A stretch of 64,000 nucleotides of DNA from Aquimarina sediminis. Lineage in GTDB: Bacteria > Bacteroidota > Bacteroidia > Flavobacteriales > Flavobacteriaceae. The stretch's first letter is position 1. Every line of letters starts with the position of its first letter. Position numbers and translations under genes: made by a program. The DNA is taken from NCBI RefSeq assembly GCF_002895435.1, contig NZ_POYJ01000018.1, forward strand, positions 1 to 64,000, in the 5' to 3' direction. The notes under the pieces were generated by a model. That model worked only from the letters and a program-made list of their open reading frames with translations. It did not search any database and had not been told where the DNA came from. Of the stretch, positions 7,791 to 14,752 are shown in pieces.

Positions 7791-9578
7791 TTAATGTGTT
7801 GCTTCTCCAGCTCCACTCGGAATTCTGATATTCTCTACGATTTCCTGTACATCTTTTGGAGGTGCAGATGTAAATCCAGAAACCACTAATGAAATTACAA
7901 AATTGATTACCATTGCTACAGCTCCAAATCCTTCTGGAGAGATCCCGAACCACCATTCACTTGATGGAGGAAGAGTTTCATCAAACCATCCTAGTTTATA
8001 CTTAATCATATATAATAGCATACATAAGATACCTACTACCATACCTGCAATAGCACCTTCTTTATTCATTCTTTTGTAGAATATCCCAAGTACAATTGCC
8101 GGAAAAAATGAGGCCGCAGCCAAACCAAATGCCAGAGCTACAACTGCTGCCACAAAACCTGGTGGGTTAATTCCAAAATATCCAGCTACACACACTGCAG
8201 CTACAGCAGAAAGACGTGCTGCTATTAACTCTCCTTTTTCAGAAATATCTGGCTTAATCATTTTTTTGATAAGGTCATGTGATACCGATGATGAAATCAC
8301 TAACAATAATCCGGCTGCTGTAGATAACGCTGCTGCTAGTCCTCCTGCAGCCACTAGAGCGATCACCCAATTAGGAAGATTTGCTATTTCTGGATTTGCC
8401 AGAACCATAATATCTCTATCAACAAAAAGTTCATTCTTGGTTGCAGCATTTACATTAGTAATCATACGCTCCCCGTGTTCTCCACGGTTTTTACCATCGA
8501 ATTCTGGTTTATTCTTATTTCCAATTACAGCATGCCCATTAGCATACTGCACTTGCCCATCGCCATTTTTATCTGTCCATCCCAGCAGACCTGTATCTTC
8601 CCAGTTTTTAAACCATAATGGAAGTTCTTCATATTGTTTATTTTGTACAGACTCAATCAAATTTGTTTTTGCAAAAACAGCTACAGCAGGTGCAGTTGTA
8701 TACAAGATTGCTATTAGTAATAATGCATATCCAGCGGATTTACGAGCATCTCTAACTCTTTTTACTGTAAAAAACCTAACAATCACATGCGGTAATCCTG
8801 CAGTACCAACCATTAATGCCAAGGTTATTGCAAAAACATCTAATACCGATTTAGAACCATTGGTATATTCTGAAAACCCTAACTCTGTACTTAATCCATC
8901 TAATTTATCCAACAAGTATGTCCCCGACCCATCTGCAATTGTATCTCCGAATCCAAGTTGTGGCACTGGATTTCCAGTCATCTGAATTGAGATGAATATA
9001 GCAGGTACCATAAATGCAAAAATAAGCACACAATATTGGGCTACCTGGGTATATGTAATTCCTTTCATACCTCCCAATACTGCATAAAAAAGTACAATAA
9101 TCATTCCTATGATTACTCCAGTGTTTATATCTACCTCTAGAAATCTGGAAAATACAATTCCCACACCACGCATCTGACCAGCAACATATGTAAAAGACAC
9201 CAGTAATGCACAGAAGACTGCTACCGATCTGGCTGTTTTTGAGTAATATCTATCACCTATAAAATCTGGAACAGTAAATTTTCCAAATTTTCTTAAATAA
9301 GGAGCTAACAGTAATGCTAACAGTACATATCCTCCTGTCCATCCCATTAAATATACAGCACCATCGTAACCCGAAAATGCTATAATACCAGCCATAGAAA
9401 TAAACGAAGCTGCACTCATCCAATCCGCTGCAGTTGCCATTCCGTTAGCTAAGGGCGATACTCCTCCTCCTGCAACATAAAAATCTTTTGTCGAACTTGC
9501 CCTCGACCAGATCGCAATTCCTATATACAAGGCAAAGGTTAATCCTACCAGAATATAAGTCCAAATTTGAACACTCAT
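7791..9578 (-). CDS. actP: Cation:acetate-type sodium:solute symporter
   Basis: A 595-residue SSS-family transporter with about 13-14 membrane helices, including the family segments GMATAADWMSAASF and GIFYKRMNKEGAIAG. Its closest recognisable relatives are ActP acetate/glycolate permeases (about 550 residues). It is longer because of a hydrophilic insert near residues 310-395 that contains D336-K-N-G-D-G, an EF-hand-like calcium loop. The gene follows DUF4212 on the same strand, 90 bases downstream, and belongs with acs and the porin. The ActP assignment rests on context as much as sequence; pyruvate or propionate are possible substrates. Confidence 0.88.
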   Translation of the reverse strand: MSVQIWTYILVGLTFALYIGIAIWSRASSTKDFYVAGGGVSPLANGMATAADWMSAASFISMAGIIAFSGYDGAVYLMGWTGGYVLLALLLAPYLRKFGKFTVPDFIGDRYYSKTARSVAVFCALLVSFTYVAGQMRGVGIVFSRFLEVDINTGVIIGMIIVLFYAVLGGMKGITYTQVAQYCVLIFAFMVPAIFISIQMTGNPVPQLGFGDTIADGSGTYLLDKLDGLSTELGFSEYTNGSKSVLDVFAITLALMVGTAGLPHVIVRFFTVKRVRDARKSAGYALLLIAILYTTAPAVAVFAKTNLIESVQNKQYEELPLWFKNWEDTGLLGWTDKNGDGQVQYANGHAVIGNKNKPEFDGKNRGEHGERMITNVNAATKNELFVDRDIMVLANPEIANLPNWVIALVAAGGLAAALSTAAGLLLVISSSVSHDLIKKMIKPDISEKGELIAARLSAVAAVCVAGYFGINPPGFVAAVVALAFGLAAASFFPAIVLGIFYKRMNKEGAIAGMVVGILCMLLYMIKYKLGWFDETLPPSSEWWFGISPEGFGAVAMVINFVISLVVSGFTSAPPKDVQEIVENIRIPSGAGEATH

Positions 9579-9610
9579 AATATATTTTTTTAGTTGTTTA
9601 TAATCCTAGA

Positions 9611-9628
9611 TATTGTTTGAAAACAATA
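9611..9628. repeat. Inverted repeat between the DUF4212 gene and actP
   Basis: TATTGTTT (9611-9618) and AAACAATA (9621-9628) form a perfect 8-bp inverted repeat with a 2-base centre, 33 bases upstream of the actP start. As DNA it could be an operator; as RNA it could be a processing or stabilising hairpin. Confidence 0.45.
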
Positions 9629-9668
9629 GAATACTCTACTTTTTCTGTTCATACAATTATCTAACTAC

Positions 9669-9932
9669 TTAATCTTTATCATAACCGTATTTCTTATCCA
9701 ATTTGTTCATCAATCGTACGTAAACGAAGATCAAAATCACGAATACATAGATGGACCCCTGTTGCGCAAACCAAAAACCAACAGGAAAACCTCCCATACG
9801 AAATTGATTTAACGCATCTTTAAAAAGTATACCGGCGCCATATGATACAGCAAACCATATTGCAAGTAGAATGAATAAGTATCTTACATTTTCTTTCCAG
9901 TAGGCACTAGCCTTTTGTTGTTTTTCAGACAT
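9669..9932 (-). CDS. DUF4212 sodium:solute symporter small subunit
   Basis: An 87-residue protein with two membrane helices (about 18-38 and 52-74). It carries the hallmark features of DUF4212/TIGR03647 small subunits: YWKENVRYLFILLAIWF at the start of the first helix and GFPVGFWFAQQGSI before the second. These proteins are encoded immediately upstream of ActP-like SSS transporters, as here, and are thought to be required partners. It follows the porin by only 12 bases on the same strand, so porin, small subunit and symporter probably form one transcript. Confidence 0.93.
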   Translation of the reverse strand: MSEKQQKASAYWKENVRYLFILLAIWFAVSYGAGILFKDALNQFRMGGFPVGFWFAQQGSIYVFVILIFVYVRLMNKLDKKYGYDKD

Positions 9933-9944
9933 AATTATTTTGTT

Positions 9945-11177
9945 TTAGAGATAGATCATTGCTTGTAAGGTAACAAAACTTTGAGCATCATTATCACCAT
10001 ATTTTGTATTGAGATATTCTAAAGTTAGTTTTGAATTGTGACCACTGAAATATGCATTGGCTCCAACACCAAATGTTGTTGCATTGTCATCAATAGCATC
10101 TATGGATCTTAGGTTGAAAGATGAATAAGGTTGAAATTTAATTTTCTTATTATCATTTGGAATCAGATAACCTACGTGCCCGTAGAGCATAGATCCGGTT
10201 TCATAAGTTTGTCCCAGAGTATAATTTTTTCCATAATCATTGTTTTGATATGTGGCATACGCTGTTATTGCCGAACCGTTCTCTCCCAAAGGTGCATCAT
10301 AGAATGCATCAACGGCAAAGATGGCAACATCTTCTCCTTCCAAAGTTCCGTCTGCATTCGCAAAGACGCTTCCTTCTGGATGATAGAAAAAACCTGCTCC
10401 AACATTAAAAACTTTTTTCCCTCCTAAATAAGATCCAACTTTATAAGGTAAAAAATTGGATTCCTGATCCATAAAATTATAGTCAAAATAGCCGGCAAAG
10501 TTTTTTCCGGCGTCCTTGGATCCTAATAGCCTTCTTCCGGCATAGACTGATTGTCCACCCGCTACTGGGTCTGTAGATTCCTGAAGGTTATTTGTTATTG
10601 ACTCGTTTATAGCAACTCTATATTGTAGTTTCCCAAAAGATCCCTTTGCATAAATACCAATATGACGTGCAAACTGATCTGACAATCCTATGTTTGCCCA
10701 CGATTGCCTATTATTATCTAATGTCATAATGTTAAGGGTACTTTGATTATTGAGACGAGAAATACCGTTCCAATAATGTAAACCTCCTCCAAGGGCATGG
10801 TTTGCTCCTAAGCTATATTGAGCCCATACGCCATGAAAGAAAAGCTGCGAACTATCACCTTTACCAACTGGGTGTAAATTGTCTGCATTTAGACTGTTTA
10901 GACCAAAGTGAGTTAAAATTAAAAAGTCTTTACTTATTTGAGAATACATTAGAATTCGTGCTCTGCGAATGCTGAGATCAGTACTACTTTGATCATCAGG
11001 AACATCATCTGTGTATCTTGCCCAAAATTGAGCCCACGAAATTATCCTGAAGTATTTTGAGCCGTCTTCATTAAGTTTAACCTTTAGACCACCTGTATAA
11101 TCCGGAGATCCTTGGGAAAAAGCTGAGTGCGAAACCAAAAAACCACTTAGTAAAAGTAGTAATATGAGATTTTTCAT
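9945..11177 (-). CDS. Outer-membrane porin, phosphate-selective-porin-like
   Basis: A 410-residue protein with a Sec signal peptide (cleavage near AFSQ) followed by alternating amphipathic beta-strands rich in aromatic and glycine residues. It ends in a strand with a terminal aromatic-hydrophobic pattern (VTLQAMIYL), as in a single-domain beta-barrel. The pattern ISWAQFWARY and the strand layout suggest an OprO/OprP-like or general porin, but substrate cannot be read from sequence. As first gene of the porin-DUF4212-symporter transcript it is best interpreted as the outer-membrane gate for short-chain carboxylates. Inverted repeats lie in the upstream region at 11212-11224 and 11269-11292. 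Confidence 0.82.
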   Translation of the reverse strand: MKNLILLLLLSGFLVSHSAFSQGSPDYTGGLKVKLNEDGSKYFRIISWAQFWARYTDDVPDDQSSTDLSIRRARILMYSQISKDFLILTHFGLNSLNADNLHPVGKGDSSQLFFHGVWAQYSLGANHALGGGLHYWNGISRLNNQSTLNIMTLDNNRQSWANIGLSDQFARHIGIYAKGSFGKLQYRVAINESITNNLQESTDPVAGGQSVYAGRRLLGSKDAGKNFAGYFDYNFMDQESNFLPYKVGSYLGGKKVFNVGAGFFYHPEGSVFANADGTLEGEDVAIFAVDAFYDAPLGENGSAITAYATYQNNDYGKNYTLGQTYETGSMLYGHVGYLIPNDNKKIKFQPYSSFNLRSIDAIDDNATTFGVGANAYFSGHNSKLTLEYLNTKYGDNDAQSFVTLQAMIYL

Positions 11178-11211
11178 AATTAAAGAATTTGATTTGTAGA
11201 AATGATTAATA

Positions 11212-11224
11212 CTACATTATGTAG
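11212..11224. repeat. Short inverted repeat upstream of the porin operon
   Basis: CTACAT-T-ATGTAG is a perfect 6+1+6 inverted repeat 35 bases before the porin start codon, placed where an operator or promoter-overlapping site would be. No TAnnTTTG box was found beside it. Confidence 0.35.
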
Positions 11225-11261
11225 CCTTGTGCACTTGTTAAAATTCTAAAAATTATATCTG

Positions 11262-11312
11262 GCAATAAAAAATGATATAGTTATTTGCTAAATACTATAG
11301 TTATTCTCTAAA
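11262..11312. repeat. Left flank of the zinc-ribbon/HTH gene: inverted and tandem repeat copies
   Basis: On the minus strand 11292-11269 begins TTTAGCAA and ends with the 11-mer TATATCATTTT. A second, partial copy in the same orientation lies 20 bases away at 11312-11296; on the plus strand the two copies share TATAGTTATT, two variable bases, then CTAAA (15 of 17 positions). The 20-base period is about two helical turns. The second copy overlaps the 3' end of the gene. Outside the block is GCAATAAA (11262-11269), which recurs on the other flank. Confidence 0.6.
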
Positions 11313-11720
11313 CCGTTCCCATTTAATTAGCATAAACTTATCTCCCAACTCTGTTACAATTACTCCAGCTCCTTGTATATTATCAGGAGATTGGAAATAA
11401 TTAGCCAACTCCAAAGCGTTCAAAATCTTATATGTAGGATGATATTGGGAGTTATACGGTCTTTTTATATTGTATTTTTTTACCCAGTTAATCACACTTA
11501 CATGAGAAATGCCAAGTATACGTTCGATCTCTCGATAGGTTAGCCCTTCTAGATATAGCTGTAATGCTTTATTAACGTAATAATCATCAATCTTTTTCCC
11601 TAATTTGTTTACGGTAAAATAATAATTGCAGTTCTTACAACGATAGCGTTGTCTTTGGTTTATAATACCACTTTTTATATACTCAGACGAACCACAGTTG
11701 GGACAAGTTTTTGGGTGCAT
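11301..11720 (-). CDS. Zinc-ribbon plus helix-turn-helix protein (InsA-like), possible regulator
   Basis: A 139-residue protein. Residues 6-31 form a zinc ribbon with C6/C9 and C28/C31. Residues about 50-85 form a helix-turn-helix (LEGLTYREIERILGISHVSV), the same order as in InsA of IS1-type elements. The last 45 residues are a small unrelated region, and no DDE transposase catalytic domain follows here or in neighbouring frames. It could be a domesticated transposase-derived transcription factor for the acetate operon it adjoins, or the sole gene of a tiny mobile element. Outward-facing inverted repeats bracket the gene, which suits either reading. DNA binding is likely; regulation of the porin operon is inference. 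Confidence 0.7.
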   Translation of the reverse strand: MHPKTCPNCGSSEYIKSGIINQRQRYRCKNCNYYFTVNKLGKKIDDYYVNKALQLYLEGLTYREIERILGISHVSVINWVKKYNIKRPYNSQYHPTYKILNALELANYFQSPDNIQGAGVIVTELGDKFMLIKWERFRE

Positions 11721-11729
11721 ATATATTTA

Positions 11730-11766
11730 TTTTGCATAAATATATCATTTTAGCAATAAAAATATA
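11730..11766. repeat. Right flank of the zinc-ribbon/HTH gene: inverted repeat copy
   Basis: On the plus strand 11730-11751 begins TTTTGCA and ends with the 11-mer TATATCATTTT. It matches the left-flank copy (11292-11269, minus strand) at 20 of 22 aligned positions with one 2-base gap, in inverted orientation. A weaker tandem neighbour, TTTAGCAATAAAAATATA, follows at 11749-11766 and contains GCAATAAA (11753-11760), identical to 11262-11269 on the left flank. Confidence 0.6.
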
Positions 11767-11869
11767 ACAACTATTTAATGTTTATTATAGATATTTTTAA
11801 CTTTTATTAGGTATTTATTGAAATAAATCCTTTAATTACTCATTTTTAACATTTAATTACAACCTTCAA

Positions 11870-12421
11870 ATGGCAGATGAATTAATAGACATTCTCTCTA
11901 CCTCAGGAAATTTAACCGGAGAAATAAAACTGAAGTCAGAGGCTCATCGATTAGGGTTATATCATGCTAGTGTGCATATTTGGTTTTTCACAAAACAAGG
12001 AAAAGTATTAGTCCAAAAAAGAGCAGATAATAAAGATACATATCCAAGTTTATGGGATGTTTCTGTGGCTGGTCATATTGGATCGGGAGAAACTCCTGAA
12101 AATTCTGCAATTAGAGAAATTAACGAAGAAATAGGAATATCGATATCAAGAGAAGAATTACATTTCATAGGAATACATCTAGCAGAAAAAACACCTAAGC
12201 CTGGAATTTATGATAACGAGTTTCATCATATTTATATATCTCTTCTCAACTTCCCTATAAGCGCTTTAACTCTTCAAAAAGAAGAAGTAGCTGATACTGC
12301 TTTAATACCCATAGACAAATTAGCTAACATTCTCATGGATCCATATAAAAACCAAGTATACGTACCACATGGTGACGTTTACTATAGTTTTATTCTTAAT
12401 AAAATCATAAATCAATTATAG
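11870..12421 (+). CDS. NUDIX hydrolase (IDI/YfcD-like)
   Basis: A 183-residue protein with a complete NUDIX box: GHIGSGE at its start and REINEEIGI at its end, preceded by YPSLWDVSVAG. The N-terminal segment (ADELIDILSTSGNLTGEIK) and the SVHIWFF strand are like those of the IDI/YfcD-type subgroup, which hydrolyse nucleoside-diphosphate-linked compounds or isomerise isopentenyl diphosphate. Substrate cannot be assigned. It is transcribed away from the zinc-ribbon/HTH gene, with which it shares a 149-base intergenic region, and it is followed after 96 bases by dps. Confidence 0.85.
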   Translation: MADELIDILSTSGNLTGEIKLKSEAHRLGLYHASVHIWFFTKQGKVLVQKRADNKDTYPSLWDVSVAGHIGSGETPENSAIREINEEIGISISREELHFIGIHLAEKTPKPGIYDNEFHHIYISLLNFPISALTLQKEEVADTALIPIDKLANILMDPYKNQVYVPHGDVYYSFILNKIINQL

Positions 12422-12477
12422 CAATACACCTATTACAACTAACTATCGTAACTTCATATATTCTTATTTTATTATAA

Positions 12478-12485
12478 TAATTTTG
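12478..12485 (+). promoter_or_regulatory. Candidate dps minus-7 box
   Basis: TAATTTTG fits TAnnTTTG exactly and lies 32 bases before the dps start. No clear minus-33 TTG is seen. It suggests that dps has its own promoter rather than depending on the NUDIX gene. Confidence 0.4.
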
Positions 12486-12517
12486 TATTGAAAACAAAAA
12501 AACAATAGATAAAAACT

Positions 12518-12970
12518 ATGAATAATTTGAACACTGACACTATAAAAGCTTTAAACATATTGTTATCAGATTACCATATGCACTATCAAAAGCTTAGAAA
12601 TTTTCATTGGAATATTACGGGACCACATTTTTTTGAGCTTCATGTAAAATTTGAAGAATTTTATGAAGATGCTAAATTAAAAATAGATGAAATTGCCGAA
12701 AGGATTCTTACACTTAGAGGAAAACCTGTTAGCAATTTTAGTTCGTATTTAGATCTTTCAAATATAAGCGAAGCAGATTCATCCCTTGTAGATCATGAAA
12801 TGGTAACCGCTATTCTTGATGACCACAATATCCTTTTAAAACAACTAAAAATAGTTACTTTGGCTGCAGAAAGTGCCAATGATGATGGCACATTAGATAT
12901 CACCGGTACATACATTGGAGAACTGGAAAAAACAAGTTGGATGCTCAATGCCTGGAATCAACGAAATTAA
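12518..12970 (+). CDS. dps: Dps family ferritin-like DNA-protection protein
   Basis: A 150-residue four-helix Dps protein that forms a 12-subunit shell, oxidises ferrous iron with peroxide and can protect DNA. The intersubunit ferroxidase residues have the classical spacing: H30 and W31 (NFHWNITG), H42, D57 and E61. There is no long basic N-terminal tail of the kind that binds DNA in E. coli Dps, so it may act mainly in iron and peroxide detoxification. Its last codons overlap the start of the next gene. Confidence 0.94.
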   Translation: MNNLNTDTIKALNILLSDYHMHYQKLRNFHWNITGPHFFELHVKFEEFYEDAKLKIDEIAERILTLRGKPVSNFSSYLDLSNISEADSSLVDHEMVTAILDDHNILLKQLKIVTLAAESANDDGTLDITGTYIGELEKTSWMLNAWNQRN

Positions 12971-13823
12971 AATATTAAAACTCTCGTACCTTATCCTTTT
13001 GATGACTATAACCGTTAGTTGTCAAAAGGGTAAAAAAACAGATATAATTAAGATTAATACTTTACCCAAAGATCTTAATGAGATATCAGGTATAACGATG
13101 TTGTCTGATAATAGAGTATATGCCATTAATGATTCTGGAAATGATAATACTCTATTTAGTTTAAATCAAAAAGGTGAAATTTTACAACAAATCAAAATCC
13201 CAAAAACCAAAAATATTGACTGGGAAGATTTGGCTTATGATCAAGAAAATAACATATATATTGGCGATTTCGGAAATAACAGTAATAGTAGAAAAGATCT
13301 AAAAATTTATAGAGTTTCTGGGGTTATATCAAATAGTATTACTGTCTCAACTATCGAGTTTATTTTTGAAGATCAAAAGAAATTCCCTCCTAAGAAAAAA
13401 AATCTAAACTTTGATGTTGAAGCTTTCATTTATCTAAATGGAAATTTTTATCTATTTACAAAAAATAGAAGTAAAAAGTCTAAAGGAATTACTAAGCTAT
13501 ATAAAGTTTCTGCGCAACCAGGAAAATATATGGCTAAATTGATTGGATCTTATAAAACTTGTACTTCCTCTTCTGAATGTCTAATTACGGGTGCCGCGAT
13601 TAATCGATCTGGAAACAAAATTGCCCTTCTTACACATAACAAAGTATACTTGCTTACCAATTTTAAAAACGACCAATTATTTGAAGGGAACGTTCAAGAA
13701 ATAAAACTGAACCACAGTACTCAAAAAGAAGGGATCTGTTTTAAAAATGATTCTACTCTCTTTATAACAGATGAAAAAATGGGACATAGAAAAGCAAAAA
13801 TGTATAAGTATAAACTTAAGTAA
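12948..13823 (+). CDS. Beta-propeller-like lipoprotein (SdiA-regulated/YjiK-like)
   Basis: A 291-residue lipoprotein if translation starts at the ATG at 12948, inside the dps reading region. A TTG 11 codons earlier is less likely because it would lengthen the pre-signal segment. Hydrophobic core LSYLILLMTITVSC ends in a lipobox cysteine. The mature part alternates short strands with Asp/Asn-rich turns: ISGITMLSDNRVYAINDSGN, IDWEDLAYDQENNIYIGDFGNN and a late EGICFKNDSTLFITDEK. These recall SdiA-regulated (YjiK) or esterase-like phytase propellers. The 23-base overlap with dps suggests co-translation, though a functional link is not obvious. Confidence 0.6.
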   Translation: MPGINEIKILKLSYLILLMTITVSCQKGKKTDIIKINTLPKDLNEISGITMLSDNRVYAINDSGNDNTLFSLNQKGEILQQIKIPKTKNIDWEDLAYDQENNIYIGDFGNNSNSRKDLKIYRVSGVISNSITVSTIEFIFEDQKKFPPKKKNLNFDVEAFIYLNGNFYLFTKNRSKKSKGITKLYKVSAQPGKYMAKLIGSYKTCTSSSECLITGAAINRSGNKIALLTHNKVYLLTNFKNDQLFEGNVQEIKLNHSTQKEGICFKNDSTLFITDEKMGHRKAKMYKYKLK

Positions 13824-14217
13824 GTTTCAATTCTATAACCTTAGCTTCATAAGCCCTATTAACGCAAACTAAAATCAACATTACACATTTACTTCTTGTT
13901 TTTCCTTTTATGCTATATTCAACATAATGAAAATCAAATATTTACACCAAAGAAATAACTTATTAACAATTTGTAAATTAACTTTTCTTAACAACACCTT
14001 GATAGTCTACCTCAGTAGACATAGGAGATACGCTGCTTAAAGTAAGAGTTAAACAATGACACAAAACCACTTATCAACTCGTTTATAAACAATTATACCA
14101 GACAAACAGCATAAAATGTTAATAATATTCATTATATTAGAAGGTAAAACCTTACTTTTGAAACGGTAATGTGTTACATTTTATAAATTTAATATAACCC
14201 CAAAATATTATACTACT
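13824..14217 (+). other. 394-base gap with promoter-like element
   Basis: No coding frame longer than about 25 codons looks real. Near the right end TACTTTTG (14153-14160) matches TAnnTTTG exactly, overlapped on its upstream side by a small inverted repeat AAGGT-AAA-ACCTT (14141-14153). The predicted transcript would have a leader of roughly 50 bases before the start at 14218. The rest appears to hold nothing recognisable. Confidence 0.45.
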
Positions 14218-14682
14218 ATGAAAAAAAATTATTTTTCAAAATTCATTATTATTGTTTTACTGTCTAATTTGGCAGTTTCTCAAAATGATACACAAGTTTT
14301 ACCAAGCACTTTGTCTGAAAATACTACTTTATTAAAAAACACAACTTACACTATTTCTGATGATATTAAAATATCTAATGGATCTACTCTTACTATAGAA
14401 GAAGGTGTTATTTTAAAAAGTGATAACAAGGAAAAAATAGTTTTCATAATTGAAAATGGCGCCAAAATTATAGCTGCCGGATCTTATGATTATCCAATTA
14501 CCGCAATAACTAAATCAAAAAGAAGTAAAGAGCCAACTATTGTAGTGAAGTCTTCTATTCTTGAAAATGGGTATGAAACCAATAGTAATTATCGTTATCT
14601 AAAAATTGAAAACCCGACCGTACTAATGAGCCACAAACCTACATTAGACACTAAAGTTGCAAGTAGTACTAGCAATTTTTAA
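14218..14682 (+). CDS. Small exported protein with beta-helix-like strand repeats
   Basis: A 154-residue protein with a signal peptide (MKKNYFSKFIIIVLLSNLAVSQ). The mature part contains NGSTLTIEEGVIL followed by NGAKIIAAGS. That Gly-x-Leu-x-Ile-x-x-Gly rhythm recurs in right-handed beta-helix segments of secreted Bacteroidota proteins, but the protein is too short for a full helix and has no T9SS tail. The C-terminal 30 residues are Ser/Thr-rich. It has its own promoter-like box and is closed by a strong terminator. No function can be assigned. Confidence 0.6.
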   Translation: MKKNYFSKFIIIVLLSNLAVSQNDTQVLPSTLSENTTLLKNTTYTISDDIKISNGSTLTIEEGVILKSDNKEKIVFIIENGAKIIAAGSYDYPITAITKSKRSKEPTIVVKSSILENGYETNSNYRYLKIENPTVLMSHKPTLDTKVASSTSNF

Positions 14683-14699
14683 AATCTCTAAAACTAATC

Positions 14700-14747
14700 C
14701 AATAAGAAATTAAGTGCACCATAATCTTTGCACTTAATTTCTTATTG
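14700..14747. terminator. Strong bidirectional terminator, 19-bp stem
   Basis: Arms 14700-14718 and 14729-14747 are perfectly complementary over 19 bp (core ATTAAGTGCA / TGCACTTAAT) around a 10-base loop and are followed by a T-run. It lies between the stop of the small exported protein and the stop of the convergent phosphoesterase gene. Confidence 0.92.
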
Positions 14748-14752
14748 TTTTT

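Noticed and set aside
8266..8985. A 239-codon open frame on the plus strand inside actP
   Set aside because: It is exactly antisense to a certain gene, has low-complexity Ser/Asn/Ala composition, and matches no family I know.
11301..11720. Complete IS1/IS1595-type insertion sequence
   Set aside because: Only the zinc-ribbon/HTH part is present; there is no DDE or InsB-like catalytic domain in any neighbouring frame. A minimal or non-autonomous element remains possible and is listed as a finding.
12915..12947. Upstream TTG start of the propeller-like lipoprotein
   Set aside because: It would add 11 residues, mostly polar, before an already adequate signal sequence; the ATG at 12948 gives a normal lipoprotein N-terminus.
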